Shown here piece after piece: positions 1 to 11,511 of a stretch of DNA of 64,000 nt. The DNA is taken from assembly GCA_025890175.1 (NCBI GenBank), contig JANPYM010000007.1, positions 124,001 to 188,000 on the forward strand, read 5' to 3'. The position numbers and the translations under genes are program-made. Position 1 is the first letter of the stretch, and each line of letters opens with the position of its first letter. The notes below the pieces were generated by a model. It did no database searches. It was not told the origin of the DNA and saw only the letters and a list, made by a program, of their open reading frames with translations. This stretch comes from Ciborinia camelliae (lineage: Eukaryota > Ascomycota > Leotiomycetes > Helotiales > Sclerotiniaceae).

Positions 1-346
1 GGAATAGATAAATAAATAAATAAAGAAATATCTATGAATATCTAGGAATAGGTAGGTAGCTAGGTAGGTATTAGGTATCTAATTAATACAACAACAGTAT
101 TGAGTCCCATCATAGGCCATAGAAATTAGATACCTAATATTTCTATCTATCTTTCTATTGACTATCATCCCATCCCATGCAATCACATCCCATGCAAAGA
201 TGATAATCTGGCTAACTATCCAACTGTATTGTATTGTATATATATTCACATGATCTAGCCATCTACCTAATTGCCAAGATGCTTGCTTGCGATTTGCAGC
301 GAATTTCCAATTTCCAATTTCCACTTTCCCCTGAAGAGCGTCATAT
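1..346. other. 3' flank of TRM2, no gene
   Basis: AT-rich intergenic DNA with TAAA, TAGG and TCTA runs. No credible coding frame on either strand; the only open frame here is short, with no recognisable composition. Confidence 0.6.
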
Positions 347-2305
347 CTAACTAACATGAGCATCTTCGGTCTTTACGGATGGCGGAGGCTGAGATAGTGT
401 ATCCTCTTCCATTTTGTCCACGTTTGATTGTTCTTTAGCCGGTTCTTCTTGAACATCCGCCATTTCTGAATCTTCCGCCTTCACATCTTGATCCTTCACA
501 TCTTCATCAACTCTACTAAGAACCGCCACACCCTCTACATGTCCCGTTTGAGGAAAGAAATCGAATCCCCTCAAACTTTCAATGGTATACCTGGTCCCCG
601 CATCATTTCCATTAACCAACACTCCCACATCCCTCGCTTGAGTATGTACATTACAACTAACATACACGACTCTCCTCGGACCGAATTTCAACAACTGACT
701 CAAGAAACTCTCATCGCATCCTTTTCTGGGAGGATCAATAACCACCACCGTTTCATCCTTAGGATATGTCACTTGTTTGAAAAGTTTCGGTGCATCGGCT
801 GCCATGAAACTACAGCGTGATGCATCTAGTTTGTTTAATTCGGCATTTCGACGGGCAGATATGATCGAGGCATCTGAGATGTCGATTCCGGTGGAGGATT
901 TAAAGAGGGATGAGAGGGTGATGGTGAAGAGTCCGGATCCGGAGTAAGCGTCAATTAAGTATTGAATTTTTGGTAAGTCTGGAGAATAAGATCCTGGTGG
1001 TGGTAAGGCATGTTCTCGAATGTATTGTGTGAAAATAGGAAGGATAGAATTGTTGTTTTGAAAGAACGATCCTGCAATGCTAGTGAATAGAAAGTTATCA
1101 ATGTATTCAGTTGATTCGCCTTTATTATCTGTGATGCAAGTCTTCAGATCAGTGTACTCGGGGGTTGTGACTTTGATAGTGTTGAGTGGTGTCTCCATAT
1201 CTTCTTGGTATTCCGGATCATTTTTGTATATTCTCTTCGTGCTCTCTCGTAAAAGGATTGTAGCTCCCCTTTGGTATTTGTGAAGTTCATCTGCAACTCT
1301 TTTTCTCTCAAGCTTCATCCCCATTCTGACTGCATCTGTTCCTATTGGGCAATCCTCGATATCCAATGTCTGCCTCTTCCCTTTTTGCATGAAACCAATT
1401 TCTGGAACCTTTTCAAAGGCAGCCTTGGTATCACTCCTCCTGTTTGATCTACTCCTGTATCCTGGAGGTCCGTCAAAATGTGGTGTAAGCTTTGTGCGAT
1501 ATTCATATTGTAATGGACTTCCGATGGTATCTTGAATGGCTGGTACGAGTTCGGCGGGAAGTTGTGAGAAGTTTTTGTATGCCTTCTCAACAATCGATTT
1601 CTTATGTTGCAATTGCGTCGAATAATCCAACATCTGAAATTGGCACCCTGAACATTTGCTGAAGTATTTGCAGTTTACTCGACTGTCATCTCGAAGAGGT
1701 GATGGCTCAACCACCGAAATGAAGTCTGCCAAAGAGTAATTTTCTCGAGGAAAATGTGTAATGACTTTTGCCTTTACAATATCTCCTGGTACACTGAATG
1801 GCACAACATATATTCTGTTCGTAGGTGGGTGAAGCGCAAGTCCATCTCCAGTCGATGATATCTCAACAACCTTGACTTCGATTTCCGAGAAGCGCTCCGG
1901 TAATGGCACTTCTGAAGGAGTATCTGCTACGATAGATGCTTCATCTTCAATAGATGTTGACTCCTGTTTTTCCGCACCAGTTTCGACATTCGCAGACTCA
2001 GTGGTTCCATTTTCGATTGGGGCTTGAGAAGCATTGGAAATCTTTTGCGCCGCAAACAATGCTCGTACATCTGCTATCAAAACTTCCTCAGATGATCCTT
2101 CCTTTACTGGCTTTTGCTTTTGAACCTTTTGCCTCTTAGGACCTCGACCGCTCTGGAATTGTTTTCTTTTGCGATCCTGTCCTTGATCTACTGATGGAGC
2201 TGATGGAGTCATTGCGAAGAAATTGAAGGGTAGAATTGGTGTGAGTTTATGTAGTAATGGTTTTGATATAAAAGTTCTTGAAAAACTTCTAGAGCATTTC
2301 AACAT
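347..2305 (-). CDS. TRM2: tRNA (uracil-5-)-methyltransferase, Trm2/TrmA-RumA family
   Basis: Single-exon gene, 652 aa from the ATG at 2305. The family uses S-adenosylmethionine to make 5-methyluridine, typically U54 of the tRNA T-loop. Seen: a TRAM-like segment (about residues 140-200), a C-x5-C-x2-C cluster (C212, C218, C221) plus C319 matching the Fe-S spacing of RumA-type enzymes, a SAM-binding motif DAYSGSGLF (from D452), DPPRKG (524-529) and the catalytic-loop SCNVHTQARD with nucleophile C551. The first 31 residues are rich in Arg, Ser, Phe and Leu with no acidic residue, like a mitochondrial presequence; a second ATG (M32, 2212) would give a protein without it. The tail is acidic and Lys-rich. 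Family assignment is firm; dual targeting is inferred. Confidence 0.94.
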   Translation of the reverse strand: MLKCSRSFSRTFISKPLLHKLTPILPFNFFAMTPSAPSVDQGQDRKRKQFQSGRGPKRQKVQKQKPVKEGSSEEVLIADVRALFAAQKISNASQAPIENGTTESANVETGAEKQESTSIEDEASIVADTPSEVPLPERFSEIEVKVVEISSTGDGLALHPPTNRIYVVPFSVPGDIVKAKVITHFPRENYSLADFISVVEPSPLRDDSRVNCKYFSKCSGCQFQMLDYSTQLQHKKSIVEKAYKNFSQLPAELVPAIQDTIGSPLQYEYRTKLTPHFDGPPGYRSRSNRRSDTKAAFEKVPEIGFMQKGKRQTLDIEDCPIGTDAVRMGMKLERKRVADELHKYQRGATILLRESTKRIYKNDPEYQEDMETPLNTIKVTTPEYTDLKTCITDNKGESTEYIDNFLFTSIAGSFFQNNNSILPIFTQYIREHALPPPGSYSPDLPKIQYLIDAYSGSGLFTITLSSLFKSSTGIDISDASIISARRNAELNKLDASRCSFMAADAPKLFKQVTYPKDETVVVIDPPRKGCDESFLSQLLKFGPRRVVYVSCNVHTQARDVGVLVNGNDAGTRYTIESLRGFDFFPQTGHVEGVAVLSRVDEDVKDQDVKAEDSEMADVQEEPAKEQSNVDKMEEDTLSQPPPSVKTEDAHVS

Positions 2306-2942
2306 CAAGAGAGAACCAAATTAATAAATAATAGGTAGGAAGTGAATTGGTTCCTGAAAAAATTACACACGACAATGTATTATTGGAAGTCGAAATTTTG
2401 GTCCCTTCAAGCTTTGAACTTTTTTTCCTAGGCTTGGAAATTGGGGGTCTAGCGTCAGTGTTTTGGAAGCTTAGCGTTCATGTGAAATTTTATAATTCTC
2501 CACCAAGAATGATTGCATTATTAATACGGAGCTCTTAAACATCAACTATCAATGGAATTATATAAGGTTATATATATGGAGAATTATATCATCGACCAAT
2601 TGTCGATCATGAATTATAAATTAATTATATGGACGCGGGAAGAAACAAAATCTCTCCAATTCCTCATGGTCCTCTGCTCCGTACTCCGTCCGTACCTTGA
2701 ATTCTTCATCATCACTGAAGGAAGATGAGGGGTCAAGATGAGGGGTCAACATCTCACTGCCACCAAAATTCCCCTTCAACCTCCAACAGGAATACAAACG
2801 CTCGCCAAGGATCCCCTTTCCTACCCTCGCTATAACGGATATTCTAGCTCTGCCATCCCATCGTATTCTGGTATGCATAGACCAATTCGAGGTAGGTCTC
2901 TTCAGTCCAAATGACTCTTTCCATTACCAAACCTGGCACGTT
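2306..2942. promoter_or_regulatory. TRM2 upstream region / 3' flank of the 148-aa gene
   Basis: About 640 bp between two minus-strand genes. It must hold the TRM2 promoter and the terminator of the upstream gene. AT-rich, with TATATAT near 2570-2580. No gene seen. Confidence 0.4.
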
Positions 2943-3498
2943 TCATCCGGAATCTTTGCCATCCTTCTGCCAAATCTTTTTCACCACACCCGAAACCGAA
3001 AACCCGCCGAATAACCAATCGTTTGAATGTCTTCCGCATCTATAAACCTTCAAGTCAGTATATGGTTAAGTGGAAGTTTTCACCGAAGGAATTTGGACGG
3101 TCAGGAGGATAGTAGTACTCCGATTTCTCCTATGCTCAAAATACTTACTCGGTATATACATTTGCATGCTCATTAGCAGAATGTCTCCTCGTTATATTAT
3201 CCTTCTTTCCTTCATTAAACTTTGTCCTCTTATCCACAAACCCCGCAGACGTTGGTCCGCTCTTGATCGCCTCTCCATCTGTTTTCCGTCTCCTCAACAT
3301 CGATGGGGTTGGCGATCGCTCTCGTATCAATGCCGAAGTTGATTGTGTTTGTTGCATCTCCAATTCTTTTCCTTTCCCCTTATCCTCAGACTTGACCTCC
3401 TCGCTTGAATTCGAGTCCTGAGTGGTTATAGAGTTCAATCTCTCATAATCACTCTTCAGTGCCATTTCCGTCTCGGGTGATGAAGTCGATGGATTCAT
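2943..3498 (-). CDS. Small Ser-rich protein with C-terminal GRHSNDWLFGGFS motif
   Basis: Two-exon model, 148 aa. Exon 1 is 3498-3149 (ATG at 3498); a strong GTAAGT donor at 3148 falls just before the stop of the unspliced frame. A TAG acceptor at 3040 gives exon 2, 3039-2943, in matching phase. The N-terminal three quarters are polar, Ser/Glu/Lys-rich and probably disordered (with an RERSPTPSMLRRRKTD stretch that could be phosphorylated). Exon 2 adds a compact aromatic/Gly motif, CGRHSNDWLFGGFSVSG, unlike the rest and resembling a tail I associate with small fungal proteins of unknown function. A competing acceptor at AAG eight bases earlier reads a less protein-like frame. The function is unknown. 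Confidence 0.6.
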
Positions 3499-5453
3499 AT
3501 CCACCAATTGCTAATGATGAAAGGGATATAAACTTGGGTGTGGATGGATGGTAGGTTGCTCACTCCGATTTCACGTTCTCTCTACCAAAGGATGGCTCGA
3601 TTCTCGATTGACCTTCACTCAGGTCCCACCTCAAATTCAATAAGATATCCAAATCGATATCAGAACTATTTTTCAATCCTGAACAATCTTGGTTGTGTAT
3701 GTGTGATTAAAGTTTACCACATTTCTTCAAGTGACAGATAAGATTTACCACATTCCTCGCATGCTTCGCGGACGAGATATTTGGATCTTTCCAAATGAGG
3801 GGTTGGATGAAGGTCTTGTGCCATGGTCTTTTATCTACTTATCTACTCGGCGAACGAGGCAACCCTCACAAATGGCAACCCAAAGTTCGCAACTTGGACC
3901 TATAAGGCTGACCCGATGTGCATATTCAATCAATCCCGTTGCATTTGATTGGGCCATTTATCCGGTATCCGGCTTGGACCGCTACTGTATCCCGTGCCTA
4001 ATCAGTACCCAGATGAAGAAGAGGAGCATGACCGTGACGTATATTATTCCTTCGTCATTATTTCGGGACTTTTACGATGTTTAGTTTCCCTGGGAGGATC
4101 GGTATTGATGGAAATGACATCAATGGATGGATTATTTCTGTTGGATGGCCCCCATCTTTGGGATCTTTAATCCCTACAAACCCGTCTAGGCAGTAGGAAC
4201 GTGGGATTTTCTGCCTAGGTTAAATTTCCCGCTGGCATTTCTCATTCGCAAATTTGTGCTGTCACGAAATAACTTGCGAGTGCAAATTCGATCTGCTCTG
4301 GATAATTTAAAATGGGGCTGGAATGAAGAGATGTCAGAGAATCAGAGCAAGTGTACGAGTGTACTTGGACCCGAATGAATACAATTGATAAGATCGATCA
4401 TACTGAAGATCCAGAAGATATCAAGAGGACATTTAAAAGGAACAACATTGTATGGAATCTTGCGGGAGCTATAATGCCCACCCGAAAGATCGCAATGACA
4501 AGTCGGAAACAAGAGATGAGTATGGTACTGTCAGGGGGAGGAGAGGGGCTAGGTGAATAGAATAGAATAGAATAGATATTTCCCGAAGAGAACTCTTCAA
4601 ATATAGAACGCGTAGATAAACTCCAAACCTCCTAATATTTTAGACGATAGCTTTTTTCTTTCCTTCCTTCCTACCTCCTTCCTATCTCCCTACCTCCTTC
4701 CTATCTCCCTACCTATCCATCTACCTATCTATCTATCCACCTATCCATCTACCTACCTATCCACCTACCTATCTATACCCATCTAACATCTAACAACCAA
4801 TTAACCCTCCCTTACAAATACCGAAATACCGAGCACATAAATCAAAAAACCGACTAACAAACATATCCAACATATCCAACATATCCAATACATATCCAAT
4901 ATATCATTGAAGTTTATTATAACGTATCAAGTAGGTATAGTAGGCACCTATCTCAACCTACCTATATATAAAGAGAAATCCACTACATACATCCATCTAT
5001 CCACCCATCCATCACTTAACCTACCTACCTGCCACCCGCCCGTCCCGCTACCCGCACCTACGCAAATCGTGGTTGCGTACGAAATAAAAGTAGAATAAAA
5101 CAAAACAAAACAAAACACACCAAAAAATCTCACACCGTAGCAAAACCACCTAATCACGTTTTGAAACTATGCATTCATTCGATACTACTATAGATGTTCA
5201 TATCCAATCTTCCCTTTCCTCTGTGTCATTCATTACCTACCAATCCATTCTTCATCACTGTATGAATAGGTACTCATCGATGCTCGAGTGCCACGCCACA
5301 ACACACCAAATAATACACTCCTCCGCATCCGCTGTGCTAATATATCACCCACCGTACTTTTTCCCAAAATTGCCGATCCATCATGATCAAAATGAAATTT
5401 ACCACACCGGGTGGGGTTACTCCATATGTCAAGATAATCAGACCACATCGCGA
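3499..5453. other. Intergenic, no gene; CTAT/CCTA-rich tract
   Basis: Nearly 2 kb with no supported gene. A pyrimidine-rich tract at about 4660-4790 holds CCTACCTATC runs and a roughly 20-bp unit repeated twice (CCTCCTTCCTATCTCCCTAC type). Short open frames on the plus strand (3.5-4.5 kb) have no recognisable features. Confidence 0.5.
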
Positions 5454-7025
5454 TCAATCAAGAGCATTACGATCAGCAAAAGGATCATTTTCATCGTCTT
5501 CTTCCTCTTCCTCTGATTCTGGTGCTGGAGGGTGAGTCGCTCTCACGGGAGTAGGTGGTGCAGGACGATGAGCAATTCGGGTAGGACTAAGCGGACTCTT
5601 AGGGCCGATAGAAAGACCAGCCAATTGCTGTGTTGTTGCATCACTACTTCTGCGTTCGGCGTTGCTTCGTTCCGCCACTGAACTATATTAGTTTATGTCC
5701 GTATCCTCCTAGAAGAGAATCATACTTTTGTAGAGATGAGCTTGCTCGGCCAAGTCATCATCAGAATCACTATCAGCATCAATTGATCTATCGAGTTGTT
5801 CAAATGTCATCAATGCATTGACCAATTCATCGTTTGCATGAAGAAGTCCTCCAAGCCATTCTTCCGCTTCAACATGTTGGATCTGATGAAAGGGTTAGCG
5901 AGATACGAGAAGATAACCAAAACAGACTTACATATCGCAAAATCTTTCTTCGAAGAAGTTTACAACTATCAAAATGCTGCAAAGCTGTTTTGTTCTCGGA
6001 AATTCGTTCTTTCTCTCGATTGATATGCCTCAATGCGTTCAAAAGGTTGGTCGAGGCGACGGCCGACTCCGCAATAGCAGCCTTCATTGCTTCTTTCTCG
6101 GCTTCCAAGTTAAATGGCTTGTGCTTTTTCTTCTTGTCCTTTTCTTTATCCTTCTTAGACTTCTTGGTAGACGAAGATAATATTGATGATGCTCGGTCTC
6201 TGCCGGATGTTGTTAAAGAACTCTGTCTGGAGTGCGAAGGTCCAGCTTGAGAAAGACTAGGTGTAGAAGGAGGAGCCGTAGACTCCTCAAGTTCATCATC
6301 ATGGAAAGGATCTTCCTCGGTTTCGCGAAGAACTTTCGATCTGTCTTGAGTGACAACCTTCTTGGTACGAGGCAGTTGCTTCAAATGCGGGTTAATAAAC
6401 AATACGCAAGCGTTTACATGATACACACCTTGTAGAGGGCGCGAATTTGTTCCATTCCACTAACTTCTGAGTACTCAACAGACCAGTTCCTGAACAGCTC
6501 CTTGCATTTAGCTTTCACTGCAGGATCTGAGAGATCCGAGGTACCACAGATACGTAGACGCTCGAGCAACGCTTCATCGGCAAAAGTACGTTGGAATCTT
6601 GCTCCAGCATTTTGGATAAGACCATCGAGGATTTCCAAAGCTCTGATCTGACGATGTATATTACCATACTTGAGCTTCTTTCGAATAGCTCTAGCTGCTT
6701 CGGCAGGACCTGTTGATTGAATTTTAATCACCTCCACCAACTCTGGAATACCACCAAAATCATCATCTTCATACTGTTCGCTCGTGAGACGTTCGATAGC
6801 GACGGTAACTGCCGAGTATGGTTTCTTCTGTTTTCGGCGAACCCGTATTAGTTCTTCCGTCTTTGTTGATTTCTGCCTGCCAAAAAGAAGGTTCCCAACA
6901 TGGCCTCTATGAAAATAATCGGATTGAGGTTCAGAAGGGATGTAAGATGCAGTGTAAGATCTTGCATGATGACGTTGAAGTTTCCCCTTGGTAGACCGAC
7001 CACCATGCTCGGAATGATTGGACAT
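5454..7025 (-). CDS. LSB5: LSB5-like VHS/GAT-domain adaptor protein
   Basis: Four-exon gene, 474 aa: 7025-6429, 6378-5932, 5882-5726 and 5677-5454. All three introns have GT-AG ends and matching phases. Exon 1 carries a VHS domain (about residues 45-199) with an RQIRALEILDGLIQNAG helix typical of the family and ending QIRALYK. Exon 2 holds a Lys-rich linker and helices that with exon 3 (EEWLGGLLHANDELVNAL) look like a GAT domain. The C-terminus is Pro-rich then acidic, ending with a DPFADRNALD type motif. Lsb5 links ubiquitin, actin-patch proteins and endocytosis in yeast; that role here is inferred from the domain order. It is divergent to the next gene. Confidence 0.85.
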
Positions 7026-8173
7026 CAGTTGTATAGCACTCGCTAATCACCCATAATCTCGTGATGTGAATATATCAAGAATGGGGAAAACCCGGGAAGT
7101 GAAGGTAGAGGATGGAGAAAGAATCAAGAGTAGAAGATTGTTATGGAGAACTGACCGAAGAAAACATTTTGCCCACCAATCTATCTCAGAATCCTTGACC
7201 GTTGGATATCAAAGGGTTGGCTTCGCTACAAGCTCTTCCGCAATGCTACTTGAGAAGAGACCAATAGTGGAATACAGGAAAGTCAATCCAATATATCTAT
7301 TAGGGGACAGCAAAGAATAAGTGGATATGGGCAATGGTGATTTGATAAATCCAAATGTAGTATGAGTTGTCGAGGAGGTTATCAGATTGATTTTTGTCAA
7401 CTGCTCTCCTGCCACGTCTTAAAATGGAAGGTGGGGGTTTGTTTGAGGGACAGGATTGAGGGACTCTTGGAATGTTTTCTTTTGGTGGTATTTGAACAAC
7501 AGGACAGTGTCAGATATCAAAGAATGACTCGGTGATGAGCATGAGCATGAATGTGAATGCGTATAGTATAGAGTGAATGTGAATGTGAATGTAAATAATG
7601 TTTTGAAGTTTTGTTTTTGTTTTGAGTGAAGATCTGTTGGGTCGCAACTATTTCTCATGTGATCATCCCCATTTGGTGATCACAGTAGTAAAACGGACGC
7701 TTGGAGGCTTGGCCCACTTAATTGGGGCTAGTAGAGCGGAGCGGGACGACCAATAGTTCCCCCACTTTCTAGCGCTTGTAGCCTTAGGCTTCATTCGGTT
7801 TGGAGCTGGAGCCTTTCCAAGGTTCTTCACTTTCAATCTTCATCTTCAACCTTCAACCTTCAACCTTCAACTTCACTATTACAATAATCTCACTTCTACC
7901 GGTCCCCGACAACCTTTACCCCACCATCTTAACTCCACGTATTAATACTCAATTGTCTGGTGATTGGCAGTTAATGGCGTAAAGTGGAGGAGGAAGAGTT
8001 GTGAAGGAGGGGCATGAAGGAGGAGTGGTGCGAAAGGTGATGGGGTTGGGAGGTAATGCGGAGAACTCAAGTGCGATTAAGATGGCCCATTATCAAGATT
8101 GGAATCCGGAGAAGTTATCAAGAGCAGGGATGTATCAAGAAGAAGGAACATACATGTTTGTTTGAGCTTCGCC
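7026..8173. promoter_or_regulatory. Divergent promoter region between LSB5-like gene and 861-aa gene
   Basis: 1.15 kb between two divergent start codons, so it should hold both promoters. Seen: a GTGAATGTGAATGTGAATGT hexamer tract (7570-7595) and a TTCAACCTTCAACC heptamer repeat (7850-7870). No TATA box stands out. Confidence 0.45.
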
Positions 8174-10822
8174 ATGGTTCAATTATTTGATACTAATACC
8201 TCACGTTCAAGAAATACACCAGAAGCACCAATGAGACCAATTTCATCCTTCACTCCAATCAATCAGGGTTATACAAACAATGCCGAGCAAACATCACCTC
8301 TCGCGCGAACAATCGAACCATTGAGGACCTTGCGCAACACCAATATCTACGATCTCCCAGAAGATGTCCCAATTCTTCCCACTCCGGGTGGTATTAAGAG
8401 ACCAAAGCCACGCTCGAAGAATGGCCGTGCAAAAACCATGTCTGGCCTCGAGTCATCTAATAATGTTGGGGCGGAGGATTGTGATTCGGGTCAATTCGAG
8501 GTATCCTCGCCGAAGAGACGGAAAGTTCCTATAAAAGGAGCGCAACCCGCATTCAAGATTCCCTCCAAAGTACAGTCCATATTTGCCAGCGAAGGTCTTC
8601 GAGGCTTGCCCAACGATTTTAACGATGGACCGCCCGTATCTCAATTGACTACACCGCCTGATACACATAAGAAGTCAAAGAAAAGAGTGTCTTCTGCCAT
8701 GGTTAGCAAGCGGAAGAAATCTTCAGATTTATTTCAGAGCTCAGGAATTACCAAGCCATCATTGTCCACCTTTAAGTCGAAACCTCCAAGAGATCAATCG
8801 CAATCTATCAATCGATTACAAGGTTTCATAACAACTGAGGAGCAGTTGAAACTCAATTCGAATGGAATAGCAAACACAACTTTACAGAAATTGGCAACCT
8901 TCAGATATGTGCCTCGCGATGACAATTCGTCATCGAATCAGCCGATAATTGCAAGCAAAACCGCAAATACTCATGGAGCCTTTGATCAGTATGATGGTGA
9001 ACAAACTCCCGAAGAACCAAACCAAGTTTCGTTGGACTATAGGCACTTGTCAAGTGATTCATTTTTTGAAGAGGCTTTGTGGATTCCAAAACAATTTGTC
9101 GAAAGTAATGAACTTGAGATTACTCATTCCCACTTGTCCCAAAACCATTATCTCCCCGGAAATTCGATGACTACTGTTATGCAGCAGATTTCAGACCATG
9201 TTGAGTATTCACCAAAGCAATCCGAGTACGCTCCTATATCAAGTGAAGCTAGGGTGTTAGAAAACCTTCCGGATGATAATGCTATCAATGTCATCGAAGT
9301 GCAAGAAGTCAACCAAGGACCGCCATCAGTCAATATAAATGCGGTTACCCAGCTCGGTGATATGGACCCCGAGTTAGCAGACCATAGGCTAGACATACCA
9401 CGAGTTTATGTTCACCCCCCCAGCTCAACTTCCGGACAAGAACAGACAGAGACTTCTCATGATTCGATATTGCTTATGCCAACGGCTAGGCATGAAAGAT
9501 ATAATACCAACATTCAAGTTGAACGATCAGACATTGAAGATGGCGAACTAGCTTCAATGAATCCATCCCCAGATTACTTTGACAGCGATAATTTCGACGA
9601 TGATATTGGCGATGAGGATTTGCTAGCATTGGTTACGGATACTGTTATTCCAAAAGCTCCAATGTTGCCAATCTCGATAGAATCATCTCCACCTTCCAAA
9701 CAACCCAAGTATGTCATTGCATGCACAAAGGCGACGCAGTCGCATCGTCCTGTCACTCTTCCGCAAGAAGTCATTGGTTCTGGGTCTTCATCCATTGTAG
9801 TGGATGAGGAGGATGATTTCCCCATGGACGCAGGTTTGGAGGAAGAAATTTTGAGGCTTGCAGAAGCAAGTCAAGGTCGAGGTGTTGTAGAATCATTTGA
9901 GCCACCACGAAGTTTAAGACTTCCGTCTGATAGTGGCGATACTGACAGGGAAGTATATGATAATACCCTTCAATTCTCGCCACCCATGTCTCGAGAGTCT
10001 GATCCCAGTGCAGTAGCTCGGGTGCAATCTAATGGTCTATCTAGTCCCTCGAAGCCACCAGCAACGAATGAAGATGCAGATTGGGGGTAAGCTAAACAAT
10101 CCATTGGAGATATGAGAAGATAATGGCTTGACTAATTTCAACTCTTCAGATACATAACTTCGACAGCCATAGGTCCAGCCAAAGCTCCAGTTATTCTGCC
10201 CCCGGAGATCCTAGCTCCGACATTGAAAGATAAAACTCCCGAGAAATTGCCTTCCCCTGTTAAGTCGGCTGAAATTAATTCAATTAAGCCTTGGCTTGAT
10301 GATAGTCACGAATATCTGCCACTCGCACCATTCGCTCGGCCAAAATTCCCCTCTCTAGTTCATGATAGGTGCCCAGTCAATGGGTTATCAACCCAAATTA
10401 TCCTTCGTGTTTGTTTTCGCATTGGTGAGATGTTAAAAGAAGGTGGTCGATGCAATGCACTAGGTCAAGATGCAATTGTTGAGTTATTTGCTCGTGTCAA
10501 TTTCTCATCTCGGGAACCTGGTACCAGCAAACAGCACTTCCAATTCTCAGACCTATTCCACGACCGACCACCGTTTGCCAAGGGTATTCTTGCAAACTTC
10601 AAGACTACTGGCTTAGCAGAAAGTGAAAGTAAAGTCTTCATCGAATCAAGCGAAACGTTGATGGCAAGATGTTTGGGCAGAGTGAAAAAAGATGTTAAAA
10701 ATGGAGCTTGGTTGTTGCATATCATCAATGTGAGAGTGACAGATTGGGAAGAGATAAGATGGACGAAGAGGATTGTATGCGGAGAGACTGAAGAAAAAGC
10801 AAAGACGAGTGCTAAATTGTGA
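8174..10822 (+). CDS. Unrecognised nuclear-type protein, 861 aa
   Basis: Two exons: 8174-10086 and 10150-10822; the 63-bp intron (GTAAGC to TTCAG) restores the frame. I start at the ATG at 8174 because it sits in GCCATGG; the frame is open upstream to 8099 but without an ATG. The long N-terminal part (about 640 aa) is polar, Ser/Pro-rich and probably disordered, with an SV40-like basic signal PKRRKV near residue 113 and several acidic clusters (DNFDDDIGDEDL). The last 170 residues, encoded by exon 2, look folded (LSTQIILRVCFRIGEML to WLLHIINVRVTDWEEIRW), with alternating hydrophobic strands that could be an OB-like domain. I do not recognise the family. A nuclear role is inferred only from the basic motif. 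Confidence 0.75.
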
Positions 10823-11511
10823 GATGATATAGTATGGATATTTGAGGAATTTGCTATCATTGCTATCATATTGTTGTAAATTTTGCCGAGCTAGAAGAGC
10901 TCAACTAACATCTAGATACAACTAATCATGGCATTTTCGCTAGATAATTAAAATATAATATGCTAGTTTTCAAACGTCGTCTCATAATCCCATCTTCATT
11001 CATTACATATTTTCCTAAATTTCGAAATTCTTACAAAAGCTTGATCAAATGGGAATGCTTCTGCCTAATAAGCCACATCCATCACACGGATGTGCATAGC
11101 CCTGTAGGGCTGTGTATCAACCAATCACGACGAAGAAAAAGGTTGGTGACGGATTCCATCCCCTGCATAAGCACTGCCATAATGATGGAATGGAATCATG
11201 CTATTTGATGATCAGACGAGCTGCTGCTCTTCAAGGCCTTTGATGACGCGGCGGGGTTTTTCACTCTTACTCGTTCTCTTATAATGCTCTGATCCTCGAG
11301 TTTTCAGGCATCAGGAGGAAGAAGAAGTGATTGATAGTTTTTCGTCTTGATATACCTACGTATACGTACGCTTTACTTGGGGTTTATTATTCTTTTTTGA
11401 GCTGGATTTGTGTTCGTAATCCACTCTTTTGGGTACGCGGTTAGATTTGGAGGTTAGATTTGGAGGTACGAGTAGATACTAGATAGTAGATATTTGAGGG
11501 AGGTTGGAAAG
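10823..11511. promoter_or_regulatory. Intergenic, upstream region of the coiled-coil membrane protein gene
   Basis: 690 bp with no gene; contains the 3' flank of the 861-aa gene and the leader of the next. A duplicated TTAGATTTGGAGG (11440-11466) lies just before the start codon. Confidence 0.4.

Noticed and set aside
8099..8173. Upstream extension of the 861-aa protein
   Set aside because: No ATG in the extension; the ATG at 8174 is in an ideal context.
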